Shown here: positions 8,833 to 16,448 of the stretch, piece by piece
Numbering within the stretch: position 1 is the stretch's first letter
Layout: every line of letters begins with the position of its first letter
Made by a program: the position numbers and the translations under genes
Notes under the pieces: model-generated
Databases searched by the model: none
What the model was told of the DNA's origin: nothing
Seen by the model: only the letters and a program-made list of their open reading frames with translations
Source of the DNA: CALGLS01 sp965222105
Lineage (GTDB): Bacteria; Bacteroidota; Bacteroidia; Chitinophagales; Saprospiraceae
Length of the DNA stretch: 64,000 nt
Assembly: GCA_965222105.1 (NCBI GenBank)
Contig: CBDCTQ010000009.1
Span: forward strand, 1-64,000
Reading direction: 5' to 3'

Positions 8833-9437
8833 TGATTAGTGGGGTGGAGTTCCGTTTGCTACTACATTAGTTTCGTGGTTTGTATTTGGTGGGGCATCGT
8901 GCGTACCAACTCGTCTTCGTTCGTCGAAACCCGCGACTTTGATGCCCCCAAACAACAAAGGAACCGGTTTCGCAACACAGTCCCTTTATCTGGTCAGAAG
9001 TATATTTTTAGCTTGTACCATCGTCGGTTTTTTAGTAAAAAAATAGCGCGGGTGGTCATCCATAACAGAGGCACCACAACAAACCCGGGTCAAATGGTTT
9101 GACAGCGCATAAAAACAGTCTTATAAATCGGTAGCCGGAATGGAGGGGAAGTTGTGTGAAAGGATTGTAAAATTACAGCTATTCCCACTGATTTACAATG
9201 CTATGTTTAAGGTATTTTTAGTCCCCGAATCAAATTTAAAGTGTTCCTGTTGTCGGGCGCAGGGGTTTTCTCAGACCAACAAATACACTTTTTTTACTTT
9301 TATAATAAAAGCACAATCAAAGCAAAACAAATAACAATAAAAAAAATTAATAAAAAGTCGCTTTTCATTTATGGAATTTGGGGTGTTTCTGCAGCTTATT
9401 AGTAGACCGCTTTGTGAAATTTAAATATGCAAACACC
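8833..9437. other. Gene-free intergenic region with an imperfect inverted repeat
   Basis: No frame here has family-like or codon-biased sequence. The only structure I see is an imperfect inverted repeat: 8878-8898 (ending GGTGGGGCATC) pairs with 8941-8956 (GATGCCCCCAAACAAC) around a loop of about 40 nt. The last 150 nt before the DUF2851 gene are very AT-rich and probably hold its promoter, but no clean TAnnTTTG box was found. Confidence 0.5.
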
Positions 9438-10739
9438 ATGATGAAAGAGCAATTTTTACAATACCTGTGGCGGATGAAGCAGTTCGACACCCGTCAGTTG
9501 ACCACTACCGAGGGGCAGCCCATCCTCATCCAACACATCGGCGAATACAACCAACATGCCGGCCCCGACTTTTTGAACGCCCGCATATACATCGGCGATA
9601 CCTTGTGGGCAGGACATGTGGAGATACACGTCAACGCATCGGAATGGCTTCGGCACAACCACCAGTCCGACCCGGCCTACAATACCGTCATCCTCCACGT
9701 AGTACTGGAAGAGGACGAACCCATCTACCACCCCAACGGTACGCGCATACCCTGTCTTGAGCTGCGCAAACGCCTGCCCCAACAGTTGCTGAGCCGCTAC
9801 CAAAAACTCATTCACAACGAGCATTGGATTCCCTGCCAACATCAGTTTTACAGTGTAGGAGAGATCATCCGCGACCTTTGGCTCGACCGCATGATGGTGG
9901 AAAGGCTCGAACAAAAAACGCAGCTCATCGCCGCTCACCTCCAACAAAACAACTCCGACTGGGAACTGACCCTGTACTACGTCCTCGCCCGCAGCTTTGG
10001 CCTCAAGGTCAACGCAGAACCATTCGAGCAACTGGCCCGCCAAACCCCTTACCCGATTTTGCAAAAGCACAAAAACAACCTTTTCCAGATCGAAGCCCTT
10101 CTCTTCGGGCAGGCGGGCTTTCTGGAAGAGGACTTCGACGAACCTTATCCCGCCAAGTTGAAACGGGAATACCTTTTTTTGAAAAAGAAATACAATCTCA
10201 CCCCTCTGAAAAAAGAAAGCTGGCGGTTTTTGCGGCTGCGGCCGGCCAATTTTCCGACCATCCGGATCGCTCAATTCGCTGTGCTGCTGTTTCAGACCGA
10301 ACACCTCTCCAGCAAAATACTGGCTGCCGAAAATGTCCAACAGCTCGAAAACCTCTTTGCCCTCCAACTCAGCCCCTACTGGAAAACGCATTATGTGTTT
10401 GGCAAACCCTCTCCTGCCCGCCGCAAAAAACTGGGCAGGTCGGCCATCCATCTGTTCATCATCAACACCATTGCACCATTCCTGTTCTACTACGGAAAAT
10501 GGAAAGACGAACCCGCCTTCAAAGACAAAGCACTACAACTGCTGGAAGAACTGCCCGCAGAAAATAACAACATCATTACATCCTGGAAAAAACTGGGCGT
10601 GGCGCCCACCTCGGCCTACAACACCCAAGCGCTGATCCAACTGAAAAACGAATATTGCGACAAGAAGCAGTGCCTCCATTGCGCCATTGGCAACCAGGTG
10701 GTCAGCGAAGCAGGGGAGGAGCTGGTTGTTTATGGCTAG
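9438..10739 (+). CDS. DUF2851 family protein of unknown function
   Basis: The 433-residue product resembles the Bacteroidota-specific DUF2851 family. Its start (MMKEQFLQYLWRMKQFD), a conserved GEYNQHAGPDFLNARI segment near 35-50 and the WAGHVEIH stretch near 58-65 are characteristic. The C-terminus contains a cysteine cluster (CDKKQCLHCAIG) that could bind metal. No signal peptide or membrane segment is visible, so it is probably cytoplasmic. I know of no assigned biochemical role for this family. The upstream in-frame extension (from 9378) is Cys/Phe-rich and unlike the family, so the ATG at 9438 is preferred. It converges on the YqeY-like gene with a 4-nt overlap of the stop codons. Confidence 0.8.
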   Translation: MMKEQFLQYLWRMKQFDTRQLTTTEGQPILIQHIGEYNQHAGPDFLNARIYIGDTLWAGHVEIHVNASEWLRHNHQSDPAYNTVILHVVLEEDEPIYHPNGTRIPCLELRKRLPQQLLSRYQKLIHNEHWIPCQHQFYSVGEIIRDLWLDRMMVERLEQKTQLIAAHLQQNNSDWELTLYYVLARSFGLKVNAEPFEQLARQTPYPILQKHKNNLFQIEALLFGQAGFLEEDFDEPYPAKLKREYLFLKKKYNLTPLKKESWRFLRLRPANFPTIRIAQFAVLLFQTEHLSSKILAAENVQQLENLFALQLSPYWKTHYVFGKPSPARRKKLGRSAIHLFIINTIAPFLFYYGKWKDEPAFKDKALQLLEELPAENNNIITSWKKLGVAPTSAYNTQALIQLKNEYCDKKQCLHCAIGNQVVSEAGEELVVYG

Positions 10740-11182
10740 CTCAACAACTTCCGCACGATGCCCGAAATCGTTTTCCCGTCAGCTTTTCCGGCGAGCTGTT
10801 TGGTAGCCAGGCCCATCACCTTGCCCATATCGGCCATAGAGGTGGCACCGGTTTGTTCGACAATCTGTCGGAGTACTCCTTCCAGCTCTTCGGCACCCAT
10901 CTGCGCGGGCAGGTATTGTTGGATCACGGCTATCTCTTCGCTTTCCTTTTGGGCCAGGTCATCACGGCCCTGCTTTGTAAAAATGTCGAGAGAGTCCTTG
11001 CGTTGTTTGACCAGTTTTTGCAACAACACGATCTCCGATTCTTCGGTCAGGGCGTTGCCGCTGCCGTCGGTCTTAGCCAGGAGGATGGCCGCTTTGATGG
11101 CGCGGATGCCGCGCAGGGCGGCCTGGTCTTTGGCTTTCATGGCCGTTTTGAGGTCTTCGTTTATTTTAGATTCCAGTGACAT
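10736..11182 (-). CDS. GatB/YqeY domain protein
   Basis: The 148-residue protein matches the YqeY family, which shares the C-terminal helical domain of GatB, the tRNA-binding part of Asp/Glu-tRNA amidotransferase. Signatures include the N-terminal SKINEDLKTAMKAKD, the mid-protein EIAVIQQYLPAQM and a C-terminal GKVMGLATKQLAGKADGK. It is cytoplasmic and stand-alone, as in most bacteria. The cellular role is not well established; tRNA binding is inferred from the GatB relationship. Its 3' end overlaps the DUF2851 gene by 4 nt in tail-to-tail orientation. Copy B of the palindromic repeat lies 37 nt upstream of its start. Confidence 0.92.
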   Translation of the reverse strand: MSLESKINEDLKTAMKAKDQAALRGIRAIKAAILLAKTDGSGNALTEESEIVLLQKLVKQRKDSLDIFTKQGRDDLAQKESEEIAVIQQYLPAQMGAEELEGVLRQIVEQTGATSMADMGKVMGLATKQLAGKADGKTISGIVRKLLS

Positions 11183-11219
11183 AGGGTCGGGTTTTGTTTG
11201 TTAAAAAGGGGGAATATAG

Positions 11220-11385
11220 TAGACATTATGAACAAAAATTTTGTATGCAGCCTGAATGCCCTTTTTTGCCTACCCTACGTCACATCCTCGCCTTCGTAGC
11301 TAAGGCTACGAGGCTCCGGGTGTTCCTTGGTTAAGCAAAAAATTGCTCTTCAGTTGCTATACAAAAAATCCATTCATAATGTCTA
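11220..11385. repeat. MITE-like palindromic repeat, copy B
   Basis: This is the best-preserved copy. It has perfect 13-bp terminal inverted repeats (TAGACATTATGAA at 11220-11232, TTCATAATGTCTA at 11373-11385). Inner arms TTTTGTATGCAGCCTGAA and TTCAGTTGCTATACAAAA and the central GCCTTCGTAGC-TAAG-type hairpin follow. The whole unit reads as one long imperfect hairpin. It lies between the 5' end of the yqeY-like gene and the 3' end of rsmA. Confidence 0.88.
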
Positions 11386-11398
11386 ATGTCTAATGTCT
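11378..11398. repeat. Short tandem repeat, AATGTCT x3
   Basis: Three exact 7-bp copies overlap the right terminus of the palindromic element. They may arise from slippage at, or repeated insertion into, the TAATGTCTA end sequence. Confidence 0.8.
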
Positions 11399-11437
11399 AG
11401 TAAAGTTCAGAATTAAGAAAAAAGTTCCAGCCCCACT

Positions 11438-12220
11438 TCACCCCGCCCCACCCCGTATCCCCTCAATCTGCTGCGTCAGCCAAACAAAATCCTCGACGGA
11501 GAGTTGTTCGGGTCGTTGCCGAAAAAAATCCTCCTCCAGCAGGGGGTGTCCTTTTATGTATGCCTTCATGGTGTTGCGCAGCATTTTACGTCGTTGGCTG
11601 AAAGCCTGTTTGACCACGGCTTTGAACAGCTTAGGGGGGCATCCCAGTTCCATATTCTCTTTGCGGGTCAGCCGGATCACAGCCGATTGCACTTTGGGCG
11701 GCGGCGCGAATTTGGTCCGATCCACTTCAAATAAATACTCCGCCCGATACCAGGCTTGCACCAAAACGCTGATAATACCGTATGCCTTTACTTTGGGGGC
11801 CGAGGTGATGCGCTGCGCCACTTCCTTTTGAAACATGCCCACCAGTTGGGGGATCGACTCCTTGTGGTCGAGCATTTTAAATACGATCTGGCTCGAAATG
11901 TTGTAGGGAAAGTTGCCGACGATGGAAAAAGGGCTTTCGCCAAAAAGCGAACCAATATCGGCTTTCAAAAAATCGGCATAGACCAATTGCTCCGAAAAAT
12001 CGGGAAATTGTTTATACAAATATTCCATCATATCCCAGTCGGCTTCGATGGCCCGCAGTCCAAACGGCTTTTCGAGCAGGTACTTGGTCAGCATCCCTTT
12101 TCCGGGGCCGATTTCCAGTACCTGATCGGTGGGCCCATTGAAGGTCAGGCTGTTGGCAATGGCAGCAGCGATCGACTCGTCGAGGAGAAAATGTTGACCA
12201 TATGATTTTTTAGCACTCAT
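11438..12220 (-). CDS. rsmA: 16S rRNA (adenine1518-N6/adenine1519-N6)-dimethyltransferase
   Basis: RsmA (KsgA) dimethylates two adjacent adenines in the helix 45 loop of 16S rRNA during 30S maturation. The 260-residue protein has the SAM-binding motif VLEIGPGKGMLTKYL near 35-50 and an acidic ribose-binding position (AIEAD). The catalytic NFPYNISSQ motif lies near 104, and the C-terminal rRNA-binding helical region has KQAFSQRRKMLRNTM. It starts MSAKKSYGQHFLLD, the standard family N-terminus. It is divergent from the M17 aminopeptidase gene across about 59 nt. Confidence 0.97.
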   Translation of the reverse strand: MSAKKSYGQHFLLDESIAAAIANSLTFNGPTDQVLEIGPGKGMLTKYLLEKPFGLRAIEADWDMMEYLYKQFPDFSEQLVYADFLKADIGSLFGESPFSIVGNFPYNISSQIVFKMLDHKESIPQLVGMFQKEVAQRITSAPKVKAYGIISVLVQAWYRAEYLFEVDRTKFAPPPKVQSAVIRLTRKENMELGCPPKLFKAVVKQAFSQRRKMLRNTMKAYIKGHPLLEEDFFRQRPEQLSVEDFVWLTQQIEGIRGGAG

Positions 12221-12279
12221 TCTGTATCTTAGCGCCGGTTTCGGGGAGGCATCATTTGCAAGCCCTTCAAAAAAAAGGA

Positions 12280-13713
12280 ATGAATACCAAAGTTTCGGTT
12301 AGTAAATCGATCAGACGTAAAGATAACGGCTTATTTCTGGCAGATAAAAAAAATCTGACCTGGCTGGCTGACTATTTTACCCCTGCCGACATTCATTACA
12401 TCACCAAAACAGCAAAAAGCAATATATCCTATGCCTTTGTACCTGGAAAGGAACGGCTTTGCTGGGTTCAGTTTTTAAACCTGGAAGACGACGACATCGG
12501 CAACAAAGAAGCAGCCCGCCTCGCCGGCAACGAGGTACTCACCTCCCTTTCGCATTACAAGGTGCCCTCCGTAACAGTGGTCTCCCACTGCGCCCCCTGC
12601 CCCTTGCTCGAATACGTGGAAGGCATGGTGCTGGGCAATTACCAGTTTTTGAAATACCTCCGAAGCACCCACGACCGCAACAACCACCTCCGGGAGATCC
12701 GGATCGTGCCCGGCGGCATTTCCCGAAAGGAGATCGACCACCTCAACGCAGTCATGGAAGCCACCTACATTGCCCGCAACCTCGTCAACGAACCACTGTC
12801 GCACCTGACGGCCACGGCCTTCAGCAGTGTGATGAAATCGCTGGGCAAACAATGCGGATTTTCCGTAAAGGTATTCAATAAAAAGAAAATCGAACAGATG
12901 AAAATGGGCGGTATCCTGGCTGTCAACAAAGGCAGCGTCCAACCCCCCAGCTTCAACATAGTGGAATGGAAGCCCCCCAAAGCCAACAACAAAAAACCCG
13001 TAGTACTGGTCGGCAAAGGCATCGTGTACGACACCGGCGGCATGAGCCTCAAACCCACCCCCAATTCCATGGACAAAATGAAATGCGACATGGCCGGGGC
13101 TGCCACCGTGCTGGGGGCCGTAGTGGCAGCAGCTAAAGCCAAACTGCCGATCCACCTCATCGCACTCATCCCCGCCACCGACAACCGCCCCGCCGGCGAC
13201 GCCTACGTGCCCGGCGACGTCATCACCATGTACGACGGTACCACCGTAGAGGTGCTCAACACCGATGCCGAAGGACGGCTGGTATTGGCCGACGCCCTGC
13301 ATTACGCCAAAAAATACCGCCCCGAACTGGTACTCGACTTTGCCACCCTCACCGGCGCAGCAGCCTACGCCTGTGGGCCGGAAGCAATTTGTTATATGGG
13401 CAACGCCCCCAAAACCACCAAAGAGAAAATGGAAGAGAGCGGCAGAGCCGTCCACGAACGACTCATCGCCTTCCCCCTGTGGAAAGAATACGGCGAACAC
13501 CTCAAGTCGAACGTCGCCGACCTAAAAAACATCGGCGGCACCTCCGCAGGCATGATCACGGCCGGAAAATTTCTGGAGCACTTCGTCGACTACCAATGGA
13601 TGCACTTCGACATTGCCGGCCCTGCATTCCTGAAAGCAGCCGACGGATACCGCCCCAAAGACGGTACCGGCGTGGGCGTCCGCCTGCTTTTTGATTTTTT
13701 TAAAAACTACTGA
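12280..13713 (+). CDS. M17 family leucyl aminopeptidase
   Basis: A cytosolic dizinc/dimanganese exopeptidase that removes N-terminal residues from peptides. The 477-residue protein has the C-terminal catalytic domain with the metal/lysine motif VGKGIVYDTGGMSLKPT (near 245-260), the DMAGAATVLGA segment and the family signature NTDAEGRLVLADAL (near 328-341). The N-terminal macro-like domain is diverged. A TTG in frame at 12256 would add eight residues, but the ATG at 12280 is preferred. It is followed 37 nt downstream by pdxA on the same strand. Confidence 0.95.
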   Translation: MNTKVSVSKSIRRKDNGLFLADKKNLTWLADYFTPADIHYITKTAKSNISYAFVPGKERLCWVQFLNLEDDDIGNKEAARLAGNEVLTSLSHYKVPSVTVVSHCAPCPLLEYVEGMVLGNYQFLKYLRSTHDRNNHLREIRIVPGGISRKEIDHLNAVMEATYIARNLVNEPLSHLTATAFSSVMKSLGKQCGFSVKVFNKKKIEQMKMGGILAVNKGSVQPPSFNIVEWKPPKANNKKPVVLVGKGIVYDTGGMSLKPTPNSMDKMKCDMAGAATVLGAVVAAAKAKLPIHLIALIPATDNRPAGDAYVPGDVITMYDGTTVEVLNTDAEGRLVLADALHYAKKYRPELVLDFATLTGAAAYACGPEAICYMGNAPKTTKEKMEESGRAVHERLIAFPLWKEYGEHLKSNVADLKNIGGTSAGMITAGKFLEHFVDYQWMHFDIAGPAFLKAADGYRPKDGTGVGVRLLFDFFKNY

Positions 13714-13750
13714 TGCGGCCCCTTTGCGGCATCTGTTCTAAACCAAAACA

Positions 13751-14794
13751 ATGAATAAACCCAAAGTTGGAATAAGCGTTGGAGATATCAACGGGATCGG
13801 ACTGGAAGTCATCCTCAAATCACTGGCACAAAGCATGACGGAGTTTTGCACCCCGGTCATTTATTGCTCCTCTAAAATTGTGGCCTACCACAAAAACATT
13901 GTTTCGACGGAGTCTTTCCAGTTCAACAGCACCTCGTCGGCGCACCGTTTGCGGTCCGACCGCATCAACGTTGTCAACTGCTGGCAGGACGATGTCAACA
14001 TTACCCTCGGAAAACTCAACGAGGCTGGTGGCAAATACGCCGGCATCTCCCTCGAACAAGCCACCAACGACCTGAGCGAAGGACTTATCGACGCCCTGGT
14101 AACCGCCCCCATCAACAAAAAAGCCATGCAATTGGCCGGATTCGGATACCCTGGCCACACCGAGTTTTTGACGGCCCGCCTCAAAGCCAAACACAGCCTC
14201 ATGCTCATGGTCAACGATACCCTGCGCATAGGACTGGCCACCAACCACCTCCCCATCAGCGAGGTGGCCCCCGCCATCACCAAAGAACAAATAGCGCTCA
14301 AACTAAAATTGCTGCACGAAGCCCTCAAAGTGGACTTCGGCATCGAAAAGCCAACCATCGCCGTGCTTGGCCTCAACCCACATGCCGGCGACGAGGGTGC
14401 CATCGGCAACGAAGAAGAACAATTCATACGCCCCGCCATCATCGAAGCCAAAAAGAAGGGAATGCTCACTATGGGGCCTTTCCCCGCCGATGGCTTTTTC
14501 GGATCGGGCCAATACAAAAAATTCGACAGCATACTGGCCATGTACCACGACCAGGGGCTGGTGCCCTTCAAAACGCTGTCCTTTGGTAGTGGCGTCAACT
14601 TCACCGCCGGGCTGCCTTTTGTGCGCACCTCTCCCGACCACGGCACCGGCTACGACATTGCCGGCACCAATTCGGCCGATCATAGTTCCTTCCTTCAGGC
14701 ACTGTATCTGGCCTTAGACTTGTCGCGCAACCGCAAAGAACACCTGGAAGCCACCCAAAACAGAATGGCGCGAAGCGAAAAGACTTCTGAATAG
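13751..14794 (+). CDS. pdxA: 4-hydroxythreonine-4-phosphate dehydrogenase
   Basis: PdxA oxidises 4-phosphohydroxy-L-threonine, a step in the DXP-dependent synthesis of pyridoxal 5'-phosphate. The 347-residue product starts KPKVGISVGDINGIGLEV, with the family GDPxGIG loop as GDINGIG. It contains GYPGHTEFLTAR, the metal-binding AMYHDQGLVPFKTL and TSPDHGTGYDIAG with the remaining His ligand. It lies just after the aminopeptidase gene and converges with the glucosaminidase gene, 9 nt between stops. Confidence 0.96.
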   Translation: MNKPKVGISVGDINGIGLEVILKSLAQSMTEFCTPVIYCSSKIVAYHKNIVSTESFQFNSTSSAHRLRSDRINVVNCWQDDVNITLGKLNEAGGKYAGISLEQATNDLSEGLIDALVTAPINKKAMQLAGFGYPGHTEFLTARLKAKHSLMLMVNDTLRIGLATNHLPISEVAPAITKEQIALKLKLLHEALKVDFGIEKPTIAVLGLNPHAGDEGAIGNEEEQFIRPAIIEAKKKGMLTMGPFPADGFFGSGQYKKFDSILAMYHDQGLVPFKTLSFGSGVNFTAGLPFVRTSPDHGTGYDIAGTNSADHSSFLQALYLALDLSRNRKEHLEATQNRMARSEKTSE

Positions 14795-14803
14795 CAAGCA
14801 GGG

Positions 14804-15877
14804 TCATTTCCTGACCGCGCTACTGACGCGGGTTTTCCCCTTTATCAACCGCAGGTTTGTATCAGACGTCACCAGCGGCACGATGTCTTCCCGCCTGATT
14901 TCTTCCTTCCTCTCTGTGGGAATAGCTGCTGCTGGCATGGGTTCCTCTTGCGCAACATGGTAGGCAGGAGGTAACAATAGTTCCTCTTCTGCCATTGAAG
15001 GCAAGGCTTCTTCGTCCTGCGAAAAATCATCTATCCGAAATTCTTGTGCAATTGGCATTAGTTCATTCGATGCTTCCGGCTGGGGGATGGTCGGTTCTGC
15101 TGCCTGTGTTTGTTGACTGCCGGTAGGAGCCGTTGTTAGGTTGTCGGCCCTAAGATAGTCTTCTATATTAAAGGCAGCGGGAACCACTGGTTCCATTGTA
15201 TTCGAAGTGGCTGCGGGCTGCTCGGTATAAGAAACGCTGGCTACGGTTACCTCTTCCTCACCGACAGCAGGCGTTGTCGGAACGGCCTCTGAAGGAACGT
15301 GGAATGCCGGAGCTGCCAGTATCTGAGGTTGGGGTGGTTCTACATAGTCGTATTGGTTCAAGCCGTATTTTTCGATGGTCTTGATCAGCTTGGTGGCGTA
15401 GGCCGGATCGGTAGCGTAACCGCATGCTTTCAGTCCTTTCGACCAACTGACATAATCCGTTTTTGAATAGGTGAACAGCGATTGATAGCGCGGATTGTCC
15501 AGCAAAAAATTGGTGTGATCGATGTACGACTCTTTAACGGTTCCGTAAGCCCGAAAACAGGATTTTATCAGTACTCCATTTTGATAGTCGTCGTCTTTGA
15601 TGTAGTAGGTCGGGCCCGTCCAGGTTTTTTTGCATTTAATGCCAAAATGGTTGTTGGAGTTTACAGCCAGTGTTCCCCTTCCCCAACTCGACTCCTGAAT
15701 GCCCTGTGCCAGCGTTACACTAGCCGGAATGCCACTGCGGTGCATCTCCTGGATGGCTATGAAAGCATAGTCGTCGATGTATCGGGCTACATAAGCCGGA
15801 TGGTTTGCAAAAGCATTGTTGGGGAACAGGCATACGATGGTCAGTGCCATCGCGGTGAGCAATAGTGTTCTCATCAT
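14804..15877 (-). CDS. Secreted glucosaminidase-domain peptidoglycan hydrolase
   Basis: The 357-residue protein has a signal peptide (hydrophobic 3-20, cleavage near AFAN). A FlgJ-type glucosaminidase domain (about 30-180) follows, with the catalytic Glu in LAQGIQESSWGRG, then NSNNHFGIKC and the ACGYATDPAYATKLI segment. Such enzymes cut glycan strands of peptidoglycan. The C-terminal half (about 190-357) is low-complexity, Pro/Glu/Ala-rich and predicted disordered. No LysM domain, common in relatives, was found. It is tail-to-tail with pdxA. Confidence 0.88.
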   Translation of the reverse strand: MMRTLLLTAMALTIVCLFPNNAFANHPAYVARYIDDYAFIAIQEMHRSGIPASVTLAQGIQESSWGRGTLAVNSNNHFGIKCKKTWTGPTYYIKDDDYQNGVLIKSCFRAYGTVKESYIDHTNFLLDNPRYQSLFTYSKTDYVSWSKGLKACGYATDPAYATKLIKTIEKYGLNQYDYVEPPQPQILAAPAFHVPSEAVPTTPAVGEEEVTVASVSYTEQPAATSNTMEPVVPAAFNIEDYLRADNLTTAPTGSQQTQAAEPTIPQPEASNELMPIAQEFRIDDFSQDEEALPSMAEEELLLPPAYHVAQEEPMPAAAIPTERKEEIRREDIVPLVTSDTNLRLIKGKTRVSSAVRK

Positions 15878-16448
15878 TGTATGTTTTTGTTTAAACGATG
15901 TCTAGCCTTTGGCCTGACTGGATTTTAGATACCGCTATCTAGGAACACAAACAGGCAAAAACTAATGTCGATTATTCATATATCAAAAAAACTGCCATAT
16001 ATTTTAGCCCCGGTATTTGCGGCTGCAAATTTTGTGACAGCGCCCGGAAAAACGACCTTCAGGCGGGATCCCAGTATTTCCGGGCATTTTCATAAAAATG
16101 AAAAAAAAACGCCCCAAATGAAACATAAAAAACCAAACAACATATGTAACAAAAATTAATTTGATTGATATACTTATTATTGGTTCCGTGATTTGCGTTT
16201 TGCACGTCATGGTGCGTCCCGGCGCGCTGGGAATGGCAAAACATGTGGGTGCGCCTGTCTACCGCCAGGTAGAGGTGACGGCCTGCGTGGGATTGCTTTT
16301 GTTTTGCCTTCCCGAATGCTTTCGGGATTGGGTACTTTTTTTCGACTGAAAAAGTACCTCGCCGAAGGCCTGACTTTCATTAGTAGAGCAGAATAGAAAC
16401 TAATGACATATGTTGCATTAACTTAAAGCATTAAAAAAAAGACACACT
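15878..16448. other. Gene-free intergenic region carrying REP-like hairpins
   Basis: No convincing gene. It holds a TCTACC-GCCA-GGTAGA hairpin (16258-16273), a TCCCGAA-TGCT-TTCGGGA palindrome (16310-16327) and a GGTACTTTTT/AAAAAGTACC hairpin (16331-16358). The spacing suggests a composite repeat. The first 270 nt show no notable structure. Confidence 0.6.
16310..16358. repeat. Composite REP-like double hairpin
   Basis: Two adjacent hairpins: TCCCGAA/TTCGGGA with a 4-nt loop, and GGTACTTTTT/AAAAAGTACC with an 8-nt loop. Related TCCCG...CGGGA palindromes occur at 33720-33737 and 59958-59975, all intergenic. Confidence 0.75.

Noticed and set aside
8839..9334. Short plus-strand frames in the gap before the DUF2851 gene
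   Set aside because: No family resemblance, poor codon use, and part lies in an inverted repeat.
11378..11398. CRISPR-like repeat
   Set aside because: Three adjoining 7-bp units without spacers are a microsatellite, not a CRISPR array; no cas genes are present.
12256..12279. TTG start adding eight residues to the M17 aminopeptidase
   Set aside because: An ATG follows directly and is more likely; no evidence favours the longer form.
14601..14807. Long antisense frames in GC-rich genes (for example within pdxA, secA and the aminopeptidase)
   Set aside because: They are shadows of strong coding bias on the opposite strand.
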